Source of the DNA: Chloroflexota bacterium
GTDB lineage: Bacteria; Chloroflexota; Anaerolineae; Anaerolineales; Villigracilaceae
DNA length: 64,000 nucleotides
Assembly (NCBI GenBank): GCA_021414245.1
Contig: JAIOOU010000003.1
Location: forward strand, 434,001 to 498,000
Reading direction: 5' to 3'
Part shown: positions 41,728 to 50,141 of the stretch, in pieces
Numbering within the stretch: position 1 is the stretch's first letter
Layout of the letters: each line of letters opens with the position of its first letter
The notes under the pieces: model-generated
Databases searched by the model: none
What the model was told of the DNA's origin: nothing
Seen by the model: only the letters and a program-made list of their open reading frames with translations
Made by a program: the position numbers and the translations under genes

Positions 41728-42891
41728 TTAGCGATTTCCCTTTGCCCGATTGTGTGTCTTACATAACATTTGACAGTTCTTGATATTGGTCCCGCCGCCT
41801 TTGCTCCAGGCTGCCACATGGTCGGCGTCCATTTCGTTCAGCTTCCAGATTTTGCTCTTGTTGGCGTCATGTCCAAGGGCGCAAAGCGGACAGTTTGATT
41901 CAGCCTTCTTTTCAGCTTTGGCTGTTTGTGTTGAGTAAACACTTTTCTTGGTCGCTTCATCAAAGACCCTGACATCTAATAACTTTGTATCCGTTGAACC
42001 GCCAAGAATGTATTCGAAAACACCTTTTCGATTCTTGACGTACGGATCACCGTACAGTTTTTGCACCTCTTTTGAGACCTTGGTTGGGTTATAAGCTGTC
42101 TTGTGATACTCTTCGTACAGTCGTCCCCATTCCAATCCGCGCATCTCGCTCTCTACATCTACGAATACGGTGGAAACCCAATCAATCACACTGTTGAAAT
42201 ATGTCTTTAACTCTGTGATGTTTTTATCTTTGCGGTGACGACTCATATAATCGTCAATGTTTCCTTTGCTGACCCAATCCAGAGCGCGTTCCAGAAAATC
42301 CTGCCGATTGGCATTGCCTGAGATATACGCGCCCCATTTTTGGATATTGGCATTCTGGCTGTTGCTAAACTCCGCCTTGCCGAGGGTCACAAAAGGCCCT
42401 GAGTACACGGCATTCAAGATTTCCTGAGGATTGACGGGCACACCATAAATATTGATAGTTCTGAACCAATCTTTGATCTCGGTTTCCTCGCCTTCGCATT
42501 CGTAGATCAGCAGTTTCGTTTCGAGGATTTTCTTGCGTTGATCCCCCGCGATGCCATCGAAATATTGCTGCATCCCGCGCTCATCCTGGATGGCAAATTT
42601 ATTGGTGACAAAGCGCCCAAAACTGGTGATGCGCTGCTGCCCGTCCAACACTTCGAGGACATCGTCACTTACCTTATTGAAATAGATCAAGCCCAGCGGA
42701 TAGCCCTTCAGGATGGATTCGATAACCGCCACGTCTCTTTTACCGTCGGCATAAATGTAGTTGCGCTGGTATTCGGGCTGGATGGTGAGTTTGCCCGCCA
42801 GGCCGAACAAGCCCTTGCCTTCCAGCTCGTTGTAGACGAACCCATCGCAAATATCTTTGACTGTGATGTCGGTTTTTAGCGTCGTTTTCAT
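41728..42891 (-). CDS. DUF262 domain-HNH endonuclease fusion
   Basis: 387 residues from ATG 42891. The N-terminal DUF262/ParB-like domain has [29 protein letters not shown] and the nucleotide-site motif [10 protein letters not shown]. The C-terminal 60 residues are a zinc-bound HNH nuclease: CPLCALGHD, then [20 protein letters not shown] and [10 protein letters not shown]. This layout is similar to the GmrSD/BrxU group of modification-sensing restriction enzymes, with a classical HNH in place of DUF1524. The adjacent gene is an adenine methyltransferase, so the nuclease may be restrained by methylation. Its ribosome site and start codon are duplicated 140 bp upstream. Confidence 0.87.
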   Translation of the reverse strand: MKTTLKTDITVKDICDGFVYNELEGKGLFGLAGKLTIQPEYQRNYIYADGKRDVAVIESILKGYPLGLIYFNKVSDDVLEVLDGQQRITSFGRFVTNKFAIQDERGMQQYFDGIAGDQRKKILETKLLIYECEGEETEIKDWFRTINIYGVPVNPQEILNAVYSGPFVTLGKAEFSNSQNANIQKWGAYISGNANRQDFLERALDWVSKGNIDDYMSRHRKDKNITELKTYFNSVIDWVSTVFVDVESEMRGLEWGRLYEEYHKTAYNPTKVSKEVQKLYGDPYVKNRKGVFEYILGGSTDTKLLDVRVFDEATKKSVYSTQTAKAEKKAESNCPLCALGHDANKSKIWKLNEMDADHVAAWSKGGGTNIKNCQMLCKTHNRAKGNR

Positions 42892-42906
42892 TTTGTTCTT
42901 TTCCTC
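42874..42906 (-). repeat. 33-bp direct duplication, downstream copy
   Basis: Holds the ribosome site, start codon and first codons of the DUF262-HNH gene. It matches 43016-43048 at 31 of 33 positions. Confidence 0.8.
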
Positions 42907-42911
42907 GTTAG

Positions 42912-43013
42912 TGTCATCCTGAGCGGAGCGAAGGGTCTCCAAGATAGTCGTAGGGATTCTTCGCTCACTTGCACCGCGCTGCGGATGCAGTGCGGGTGTC
43001 GCTCAGAATGACA
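42912..43013. repeat. Palindromic element of about 102 bp
   Basis: Ends TGTCATCCTGAGCG (42912-) and CGCTCAGAATGACA (-43013) are near-perfect inverted copies. Inner GAGCGAAG-type arms extend the palindrome. It lies exactly between the two copies of the 33-bp duplication, as an inserted element would. Confidence 0.75.
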
Positions 43014-43015
43014 TA

Positions 43016-43048
43016 TTTTAGAGTTGTTTTCATTTTGTTCTTTTCCTC
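43016..43048 (-). repeat. 33-bp direct duplication, upstream copy
   Basis: Second copy of the DUF262-HNH start region. It opens a 22-codon reading frame, 43033 down to 42965, that begins with the same MKTTLK as the real gene and then runs into the palindromic element. Confidence 0.8.
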
Positions 43049-43058
43049 TCCGCAAGGT

Positions 43059-43091
43059 AAGTGACAGTCACCTCGCAGGTGACTGTCACTT
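43059..43091. repeat. 33-bp palindrome, copy 1
   Basis: Perfect 15-base arms AAGTGACAGTCACCT and AGGTGACTGTCACTT with loop CGC, 9 bp after the methyltransferase stop. The same family occurs at 44181-44213. Confidence 0.8.
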
Positions 43092-43100
43092 GGCGAAATT

Positions 43101-44165
43101 TCATTTTGTGGCTTTCCTGTGTCTAATAAATATTCTTTTGAAAGTTTCCTTGCCGTCAATATTAGATCCACGACCATAAACACGTGTTGGATCTTGATCA
43201 ACCCCTCGATTTGAACCAAGAAGTTCAAACTGATCTGGGTTATATTTATCTAGAAAGCTAATCGGCACACCCATCACGCCATCGTAATCACTCGGAATGG
43301 CATCGGTAAATGGAACTTCTATGGCATCGTAGTTATCGTATTTTTGATAACCTTTGATCTGAATTTCCTTGTGCTTGCTGTATTTCAAGTTATCTGCCAT
43401 TGTCATGAGTGGCAGAGGCTGGTGACGCCTTCCATGATCTATGTTTGAAAACCAGACTGAGGACACATTTTTCATATTTACGCCTTCAATCACTTTATCA
43501 ATGTCAGTAGGGTCTTTTGTTTCAAACCACAGCCCACCAGACCATTCGGTTCGTCCTGACCACATTTTATTTTCCATAAACAGAGGAAAAACTTCTTTAT
43601 AAATAACGCAGTTTTTATTTCCGATTATTACAAACTGTTTGCTAGCCTCCACAATCCACGCCAAAAACTCACGAAACAGCGAGAAAGGCGGGTTGGTAAT
43701 GATGATGTCGGCTTCATCGCGCAAGGCTTTGATCTCCGCGCTTCTAAAATCACCATCGCCCTCCAAGTAATGCCATTCCAGGTCATCCACATTGATTGTA
43801 TGGTCGCCCGTCTTGTCACGGGTGAGGGTGAAAATCTTTCCGTTTTTCTTGGTTTTGACTTTGTCGTAATAAGGCGCGCTGGTTTCAAAGAGCGTGGGCT
43901 GGTAAGCACCTTTATAGGTCTTGCTTTCCACCGCGTAACTGGTGCTGATGAGTTTCTTCAGCCTAAGCCTCTCAAAGTTTTGGGCAAAATACTTGGTAAA
44001 GTTGCTCCATTCCGGGTCATCGCAGGGTAACAGCAGCGTCTTGCCCCGAAACACATCCGGGTTGTATTCCAAATAGGCCGTAATTTCTTTTTCAATATCG
44101 GCGTATTGGGTGTAGAACTCGTCGTTCTTTGCCCGTTTGGCTTTTGTGAGGTTGCTGTTAGCCAT
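43101..44165 (-). CDS. EcoRI-type adenine-specific DNA methyltransferase
   Basis: 354 residues. The opening AKNDEFYTQYADIEKEI is the characteristic start of the EcoRI methylase family; IIITNPPFSLFREFLAW (about 150-165) holds the NPPF catalytic motif of N6-adenine methyltransferases. Other family pieces are GNKNCVIYKEVFPLF, WSGGLWFETKD and MGVPISFLDKYNPDQFE. It should methylate adenine in a specific DNA site, using SAM. It is transcribed toward the DUF262-HNH gene, about 210 bp away, giving a methylase-nuclease pair. The gene is bracketed by two copies of a 33-bp palindrome. Confidence 0.92.
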   Translation of the reverse strand: MANSNLTKAKRAKNDEFYTQYADIEKEITAYLEYNPDVFRGKTLLLPCDDPEWSNFTKYFAQNFERLRLKKLISTSYAVESKTYKGAYQPTLFETSAPYYDKVKTKKNGKIFTLTRDKTGDHTINVDDLEWHYLEGDGDFRSAEIKALRDEADIIITNPPFSLFREFLAWIVEASKQFVIIGNKNCVIYKEVFPLFMENKMWSGRTEWSGGLWFETKDPTDIDKVIEGVNMKNVSSVWFSNIDHGRRHQPLPLMTMADNLKYSKHKEIQIKGYQKYDNYDAIEVPFTDAIPSDYDGVMGVPISFLDKYNPDQFELLGSNRGVDQDPTRVYGRGSNIDGKETFKRIFIRHRKATK

Positions 44166-44180
44166 AGCTTATCCAATTAA

Positions 44181-44213
44181 AGGTGACAGGCATCTCAACG
44201 ATGACTGTCACCT
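44181..44213. repeat. 33-bp palindrome, copy 2
   Basis: Arms AGGTGACAG (44181-44189) and CTGTCACCT (44205-44213). Same length as copy 1 and recognisably the same sequence, on the other side of the methyltransferase gene. Confidence 0.75.
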
Positions 44214-44468
44214 GGCCTTTCGGTTAAATGCAAACAGCGCGGATGCAAAGTATCCACGCTGAGATTGAAGGATTTGAATTTTCTTAAATGGGGGGGGGGG
44301 CGTTAAAAGAAAGAACTACAAGAGGGCTTGTACATTCTTCCGCACTACTTATGTTTCTTCGGGTGGCGTTTCTCATTGCTTCTCTCCGGCGGGGCATTCC
44401 CCGCTGAATGGCTTAAGGATACAGGATTAACGAAAATGTGTCCAGCTATCGGGTAAAATTACCTCATT
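44214..44468. other. Intergenic stretch with an 11-G run
   Basis: The 300 bp between the methyltransferase start and thrC contain the palindrome above, an uninterrupted run of 11 G (44290-44300) and a short GCGGGG-CATT-CCCCGC hairpin near 44392-44407. I see no gene, no clear promoter consensus and no T-box-like leader. The G run is either a slippage-prone tract or an assembly artefact. Confidence 0.5.
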
Positions 44469-45737
44469 ATGAAAAACTTCTCTGGCTACAAATGTTCACT
44501 TTGCGGCGCAGAATACCTGCAGGGACAGGTGACCTATACCTGCCCGAAAGACGGCGGAAACCTGGATGTCATCCTCGACTATGACCTGATCAAAAAGAAA
44601 TTTCAACCCGAAGACATCACCTCGCGGACGGAATTCTCGCTGTGGAGGTATTTGCCGCTTCTGCCGGTGGACGAACCTGCAGGCGATTCCACACCCTTGC
44701 ACGCAGCCGGCTGGACCCCGGTGTTTGGCCTGCCGCGATTGGCAGACCAGCTCAAACTGAAGCATCTCTGGCTTAAGGATGAGTCGCGAAATCCGACTGC
44801 CTCCTTCAAGGACCGCGCCAGTGCGGTGGTTGTGACCCGCGCCCGCGAGATCAAGGCTGACGTGGTGGTGACTGCCTCGACCGGCAATGCAGGCGCCGCC
44901 CTGGCGGGCATGTCTGCGGCGGTGGGGCAGAAGGCGGTCATCTTTGCGCCCAAATCCGCTCCGCAGGCCAAGGTGGCTCAACTGCTTATTTTTGGCGCCA
45001 AGGTCATTTTGGTGGATGGGAGTTACGATGACGCCTTCGATCTAAGCATCCAGGCCTCCAATGAATTCGGCTGGTACTGCCGAAACACAGGCTATAACCC
45101 CTTTACCCTTGAAGGCAAGAAAACCGCCGCTTTCGAGATTTGGGAATGGTGGGTGGAAGCGCATCAGGAATGGCACCAGAAGGATAATCCGCTGGATGAA
45201 CATGCGCCGCTGACCATTTTTGTCTCGGTCGGGGATGGCAACATCATCTCCGGTATTCACAAGGGTTTCAAGGATCTCTTCGAACTGGGCTGGATCCCCA
45301 ACCTGCCGCGCATTGTGGGTGTGCAGGCGGAAGGGTCCGCGGCGATTGCGAATGCCTTTCATGCGGATACGGAGACGATCACGCCGGTCTCTGCGAAAAC
45401 GATCGCGGACAGCATTTCGGTCGATCTGCCCCGTGACGGGGTCCGCGCTGTGCGGGCTGCCAGGCAAACAGGCGGTACCTATATTACGGTTTCGGACGAT
45501 GAGATCATTCAGTCCATTGCCGAGCTTGGCAAAATGGGCGTATTTGCCGAACCAGCCGGGGCCACCGCGTATGCCGGTCTGGTCCGTGCGGCAGCTTCGG
45601 GCGCGGTCCGAAGCGATGATCCCGTCCTGGTGTTGAATACCGGCAGCGGACTCAAGGATGTCCGCGCGGCCATGCAGGCGGTGGCTGCGGCGCCTGTTAT
45701 CGAGCCAACTTTATCTGCGGTGAAAAAATTATTATGA
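44469..45737 (+). CDS. thrC: Threonine synthase
   Basis: 422 residues. The N-terminal zinc ribbon (CSLCGAEYLQGQ, CPKDGG) is typical of the archaeal/Chloroflexi class of threonine synthases. The PLP lysine is in NPTASFKDRASAVVV (about residue 117); the phosphate-binding ASTGNAGAALAGMSAAVG and the VGDGNIISGIHKGFKDL glycine-rich loop follow. It converts O-phosphohomoserine to threonine. It overlaps the next gene by ATGA. The same fold also covers other beta-replacement enzymes, but size and motifs favour ThrC. Confidence 0.9.
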   Translation: MKNFSGYKCSLCGAEYLQGQVTYTCPKDGGNLDVILDYDLIKKKFQPEDITSRTEFSLWRYLPLLPVDEPAGDSTPLHAAGWTPVFGLPRLADQLKLKHLWLKDESRNPTASFKDRASAVVVTRAREIKADVVVTASTGNAGAALAGMSAAVGQKAVIFAPKSAPQAKVAQLLIFGAKVILVDGSYDDAFDLSIQASNEFGWYCRNTGYNPFTLEGKKTAAFEIWEWWVEAHQEWHQKDNPLDEHAPLTIFVSVGDGNIISGIHKGFKDLFELGWIPNLPRIVGVQAEGSAAIANAFHADTETITPVSAKTIADSISVDLPRDGVRAVRAARQTGGTYITVSDDEIIQSIAELGKMGVFAEPAGATAYAGLVRAAASGAVRSDDPVLVLNTGSGLKDVRAAMQAVAAAPVIEPTLSAVKKLL

Positions 45738-46906
45738 AAAATAAAAATGGGAGCCAGTGGAACGATTCGTTTCGTTACGTGGTTGGGATCATTCTCTTTA
45801 TTGCCTGCGTGGCGTTGTTGATCTATGCACATGAAGCGGTGCGGGCCCTGGTGATCGCCGCCTTTGTAGCCTATCTGATCAGCCCGGTCGTGAACTACCT
45901 GAGGGAAAAGACGAAACTTTCCCGCACGGCCGCGGTGAACATCGTTTATTTTACAGCTTTGATCGTGCTGGTGGGTGTACCTGCCACACTGACGCCGATC
46001 TTCTTTGACGAGATCAAGATCGTGGCGCGGGATATCCTCGATCTTTCCGGTGAGTTCAGTACCATCCTTTCCCGTCCGGTTCAGTTCGGCGGCATGGTCT
46101 TCCACTTTGAGCAGCTGGGCAGCAGCCTTTCTCATTTGCAGGATACCGTCCTGACGCCCCTTCCGGAGCAGGCTCTGGCTCTGTTGGAAACCACCTCGGT
46201 CAATGTGCTCTGGTTTTTGGTGATCATTGTCAGCGTGCACCTGTTCATGACGGAGTGGCCGCGCATGCGCGAAGCGATCGTGGAGCTTGCTCCGGAGCCC
46301 TACCAGGAGGATATGCGTGAAATATTCAAGCGCCTGCGCCGCGTTTGGATGGCCTACCTGCGCGGGCAGATCGTCCTGATGATCGTGGTTGGGATCGTAT
46401 TTACGATCGCCTGGCTGATCATGGGCATTCCGGGCGCTCTGGTATTGGGCGTGCTGGCCGGGTTGTTCACGCTCGTGCCGGATGTCGGACCTTTCCTTGC
46501 GGCGATCCTGGCCATGGCGGTGGCGCTGTTGGAAGGTTCGACCTGGATCCCGTTATCCAATTTCTGGGTGGCAGGCATCGTTTTCGTCGTGTATCTGGTT
46601 CTGATCAATTTGAAGAATTTCTGGCTGCGTCCCTACATCATGGGTCGCAGTGTTCACATGAACGAGGCGCTGATCTTTATCGCCATTATGATCGCCACGA
46701 TTCTGGAGGGCATCATGGGCGCCCTGTTGATCGTTCCACTGCTCGCCTCCATGGCGGTCATTTTGGAATATTTGCGCCGCCGTGTGTTGGGCCTGCCGCC
46801 CTTTGGAGATGATGTCAGCAGGCAGTTTGTCGCACCGGAGGAAAGCATAAGACGGCCGCGCCGGCTCTCTTCTCGGAATCGAGAAAAACGGAACAAGGAA
46901 TCATGA
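45734..46906 (+). CDS. AI-2E family transporter (PerM/TqsA-type)
   Basis: 390 residues, about seven or eight membrane segments. The family pattern is present: cytosolic FVAYLISPVVNYLREKTKLS, a large extracytoplasmic loop, then MAYLRGQIVLMIVVGIVFTI and FTLVPDVGPFLAAILAMAVA with RPYIMGRSVHMNEALIFI. Members move small molecules or ions, autoinducer-2 being one example only; function here is open. It overlaps thrC and the next glycosyltransferase gene by 4 bp on each side, so the three form one operon. Confidence 0.9.
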   Translation: MKNKNGSQWNDSFRYVVGIILFIACVALLIYAHEAVRALVIAAFVAYLISPVVNYLREKTKLSRTAAVNIVYFTALIVLVGVPATLTPIFFDEIKIVARDILDLSGEFSTILSRPVQFGGMVFHFEQLGSSLSHLQDTVLTPLPEQALALLETTSVNVLWFLVIIVSVHLFMTEWPRMREAIVELAPEPYQEDMREIFKRLRRVWMAYLRGQIVLMIVVGIVFTIAWLIMGIPGALVLGVLAGLFTLVPDVGPFLAAILAMAVALLEGSTWIPLSNFWVAGIVFVVYLVLINLKNFWLRPYIMGRSVHMNEALIFIAIMIATILEGIMGALLIVPLLASMAVILEYLRRRVLGLPPFGDDVSRQFVAPEESIRRPRRLSSRNREKRNKES

Positions 46907-47838
46907 AAGTTACCTACTCAATCATTGCCCCGATCTACAATGAAATTGATAACCTGCCTGAACTGCACCGCCGGGTCAGTGAGGTGATGAAGTCCTCCGG
47001 CGAATCGTGGGAGTTCATCCTGGTGGATGATGGTTCCACCGATGGGTCGACGGATAAGATCCGTGAACTTGCCAAAAAAGATAAACACGTACGGCCAGTC
47101 ATCTTTGCCCGTAATTTTGGACATCAAGTGGCCATCACCGCCGGTTGGGATTATGCCCGCGGCGATGCGGTTGTCATTATTGATGCCGACCTGCAGGACC
47201 CGCCTGAGACCATCCTTGAACTTGCAAAGAAATGGAAGGAAGGGTACGAGGTTGTCTACGCGGTACGGGGCGAGCGCGAGGGTGAATCCTGGTTCAAGAA
47301 ATTTACGGCTGCAATGTTCTATCGGATCATCTACAGCATTACCGATGTGAAGATCCCCGTCGATACCGGCGACTTCCGCTTGATGGACCGCAAGGTGGTG
47401 GATGTGCTCAAGCAAATGAAGGAGCGCCACCGCTTCCCGCGCGGCATGTCCGCATGGGTGGGTTTCCGGCAGATCGGCGTGACCTACAGGCGCGCCGCCC
47501 GGGTTGCCGGTGTAACGAAGTATCCTTTCAGCAAGATGCTCAAGCTGGCTTTGAATGCGATCACCGGCTTCTCTTATTTCCCGCTGCAGCTGGCCACGTA
47601 TTTCGGCTTTGCCTCGGCCGGCATCTCCGTGATTGCCATCCCGGTCGTCATTTATATGCGCATCATGGGGTCCGGCGCGTTTTTTGGTCAGGCTTCCACC
47701 TTGATTGCCGTGTTGTTCTTTGGCGGTGTGCAGTTGATTTCGCTGGGTGTGCTCGGTGAATATATCGGCCGTTTATATGATGAGGCCAAAGGCCGGCCCC
47801 TTTACATTGTCCGTGAGGCCCCCGAAGATCAAAAATAG
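46903..47838 (+). CDS. GT2 glycosyltransferase with two C-terminal membrane helices (DPMS/GtrB-like)
   Basis: 311 residues. The GT-A catalytic domain has IIAPIYNEIDNLPELHRRV, ILVDDGSTDGSTDKIRE, IDADLQDPPE (DxD-type) and DTGDFRLMDRKVVDVL. Two membrane helices lie at about 230-255 and 265-290. This is the arrangement of polyprenyl-phosphate sugar transferases such as GtrB and DPMS. It would make a lipid-linked sugar from a nucleotide sugar for later cell-surface glycosylation. Confidence 0.9.
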   Translation: MKVTYSIIAPIYNEIDNLPELHRRVSEVMKSSGESWEFILVDDGSTDGSTDKIRELAKKDKHVRPVIFARNFGHQVAITAGWDYARGDAVVIIDADLQDPPETILELAKKWKEGYEVVYAVRGEREGESWFKKFTAAMFYRIIYSITDVKIPVDTGDFRLMDRKVVDVLKQMKERHRFPRGMSAWVGFRQIGVTYRRAARVAGVTKYPFSKMLKLALNAITGFSYFPLQLATYFGFASAGISVIAIPVVIYMRIMGSGAFFGQASTLIAVLFFGGVQLISLGVLGEYIGRLYDEAKGRPLYIVREAPEDQK

Positions 47839-47935
47839 GGTAATCTAGAGGTTTCCTTGACCAGTCGGCGGCCATCCGAAAGGAGCCGCCTTCTTTATAT
47901 CGCTGATTTTGGTGATCAAATCATTTTTTCCACCC

Positions 47936-49297
47936 ATGAATCTCTCCTTTCTGCGCGACCGAAAATTTTTAAGTGAATTGCTGGTCATCGCAATTCCCAT
48001 TTCCTTTCAACAACTCATCAACGCCTCGCTTAATATGATCGACGTGATCATGGTGGGGCAGTTGGGCGAGACTGCCATTGCCGCGCTGGGTCTGTCAAAT
48101 CAGGTATTCTTTGTTTTGATCCTGCTGCTGTTCGGCGCCACCAGCGGCATGGCCATCTTTACGGCCCAATTCTGGGGCAAGCAGGAGATCGAGCCAATTC
48201 GCAAGGTGCTCGGCATGAGCTTGATCGTATCCACCGCAATGGCACTCGTTTTTACCCTGGCGGCAACCCTGATTCCGGGCACGATCCTTGGTTTTTATAC
48301 GCGGGATAAAGCCGTGATCGAGCTCGGCAGCAGTTATCTGCGCATCGTGGGGTTCACCTACATTCCGGTCGCGATCGCCACAGCTTATATTGCCGTGCTG
48401 CGAAGTCTGCAATTGATACGCTTGACCGTGATTGCCACGGTTTCCGCTTTGATCCTGAAGACGATCCTGGGATATTGCCTGATCTTTGGTATTGCGGGGT
48501 TCCCGGCGCTCGGCGTGCGGGGAGCTGCGATTGGCACCGCTTTTGGCTGGACCTTTGAATTGGTCCTGCTGCTGATCCTGATCTACACCCAGAAAACCCC
48601 CCTGGCCGCCAACCCTTTGAGTTTCTTCACCTTCGACATGTCCTTTTTCGGGCGCGTCCTAAGAACCGTGCTGCCGGCTGTTGCGAATGAAATGTTCTGG
48701 TCGGTTGGGATCACCACCTATAATGCCATCTACGCCCACATCGGCACGGACTCCATTGCCGCGATCAATGTCAATGCCACCATCGAAGAATTGGGCTTTG
48801 TCGTCTTTCTTGGGCTCGGTAATGCCTGCGCTGTCATGGTCGGCAACCGCATCGGCGCGGAGCGCGGCGAGGAAGCCTATGAGATCGTCCGGCGGGTGAT
48901 GGTTATGGGGGTTGCTTTTGCCGCCCTGATCGGGGTCGCGATCTTCTTTTTGCGGGATGTTGTGGTCGGCTTGTACGACCTCTCTCCGAGCGGCGTCTAT
49001 AATGTGCGCATGTTAATGCTGGTGATGGCCTGCTGTTTATGGATCCGTATGTTCAATTTCACAGTTTTTGTCGGCGCTCTGCGCGCAGGCGGCGACACCC
49101 GCTTTGCCCTCTTGATGGAGATCTGTTCCATCTGGCTGATCGGCGTCCCGGCGGCCTACACCGGTGCTTTCATTTTGCACCTGCCGGTGTATTTGGTGTA
49201 TCTCATGGTCATTCTGGAGGAGGTCGCCAAGGCACTGGTCAGCTGGTGGAGATTTAGGTCGCGGCGCTGGATTCACGATCTTGTAAATATCGCCTGA
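47936..49297 (+). CDS. MATE family multidrug/organic cation exporter
   Basis: 453 residues from ATG 47936; an in-frame GTG at 47909 is possible and neither start has a good ribosome site. Twelve membrane segments; NorM/DinF-like motifs ELLVIAIPISFQQLINAS, MIDVIMVGQLGETAIAALGL, and the repeat-half ANEMFWSVGITTYNAIYAHI. It should use an ion gradient to export drugs or metabolites. A terminator follows, shared with the convergent carotenoid operon. Confidence 0.9.
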   Translation: MNLSFLRDRKFLSELLVIAIPISFQQLINASLNMIDVIMVGQLGETAIAALGLSNQVFFVLILLLFGATSGMAIFTAQFWGKQEIEPIRKVLGMSLIVSTAMALVFTLAATLIPGTILGFYTRDKAVIELGSSYLRIVGFTYIPVAIATAYIAVLRSLQLIRLTVIATVSALILKTILGYCLIFGIAGFPALGVRGAAIGTAFGWTFELVLLLILIYTQKTPLAANPLSFFTFDMSFFGRVLRTVLPAVANEMFWSVGITTYNAIYAHIGTDSIAAINVNATIEELGFVVFLGLGNACAVMVGNRIGAERGEEAYEIVRRVMVMGVAFAALIGVAIFFLRDVVVGLYDLSPSGVYNVRMLMLVMACCLWIRMFNFTVFVGALRAGGDTRFALLMEICSIWLIGVPAAYTGAFILHLPVYLVYLMVILEEVAKALVSWWRFRSRRWIHDLVNIA

Positions 49298-49300
49298 TGA

Positions 49301-49330
49301 AAAGCCGCAGGATGTTCTGCGGCTTTTTTG
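49301..49330. terminator. Hairpin terminator between MATE and lycopene cyclase genes
   Basis: Arms AAAGCCGCAG (49301-49310) and CTGCGGCTTT (49317-49326), followed by TTTT on the plus strand. It probably also closes the long minus-strand operon. Confidence 0.85.
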
Positions 49331-49331
49331 T

Positions 49332-50138
49332 TCAGCTTCCCTTTTGGCCGGTCCATTTTTTGTAAACAGCCTGCAATTCTTTGAGTCTGCCGGGGCTTTC
49401 ATTGGCCAGCAAAAGGGTCATGCCGAAAACGATCAGGATGTTTGTAATGAAAAAGAAAACCACCTCTTCCAGAGGCAGGATCCCGAAGTATAGAATACCC
49501 GTCGTCTGTCCTTTTGAGATCGACCAGGTTGTTTCCGAGAGGGCGACAATATCCATTAATGACAGGTAGATGCCGGGAATGAGGATGCCAAGCGTGACGA
49601 GCTTGCGATGATGCCAGAGGATATCGGCTCCATAAATCACCTGGGGCAGGATCGCGGGCAGGGCCCAAAAAAGCGTGATCGAAAGATAGGTAAGCGGATC
49701 GGCACCGTTAAAGAAGATTATTGTGAAAATGATCCATGTTGTGATGAGCAGGCTTGCGGCAATGACGCGGATTTTTTGATTGGGCATGAATTCCTGCGCG
49801 GGAGCGGCCAGCCGCCGGGCCAGAAACCACCACCACAGCCCGCTCAGGATGGTTTCGACCACAAAGAAGGTATATTCCTCGATGGGTACATAGCCAAGGA
49901 CAAGCCCGGTGACGAGCGAAGGGTTGTAATACCATACACCTGTCGCCACCAGATAGTTATCCCATGGAGTGGTGTATACGACCGCAAGGACGACATGGAT
50001 AAGGATCGCAACCCACACGGCGCGCCCATTTTGGAATCCGAGGTTGAGTTTGTTTTTTCCATTGTCCCGGAGCGTGATCAGCAGAAGGAACACGATGGGC
50101 GTAAAAAGAAAGCGAAAAAGGAATCCGAAATACGTCAT
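49332..50138 (-). CDS. Lycopene cyclase, fused CrtYc-CrtYd type
   Basis: 268 residues, about seven membrane helices. The first half matches CrtYc (PWDNYLVATGVWYYNPSLVT, GYVPIEEYTFFVVETIL) and the second repeats the pattern as CrtYd (GILYFGILPLEEVVFF). In actinobacteria the halves are separate subunits; fused forms occur in other groups and in fungi and archaea. It would turn lycopene into beta-ring carotenoids. It is the last gene of the carotenoid operon, 3 bp after the P450 gene. Confidence 0.9.
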   Translation of the reverse strand: MTYFGFLFRFLFTPIVFLLLITLRDNGKNKLNLGFQNGRAVWVAILIHVVLAVVYTTPWDNYLVATGVWYYNPSLVTGLVLGYVPIEEYTFFVVETILSGLWWWFLARRLAAPAQEFMPNQKIRVIAASLLITTWIIFTIIFFNGADPLTYLSITLFWALPAILPQVIYGADILWHHRKLVTLGILIPGIYLSLMDIVALSETTWSISKGQTTGILYFGILPLEEVVFFFITNILIVFGMTLLLANESPGRLKELQAVYKKWTGQKGS

Positions 50139-50141
50139 GAT

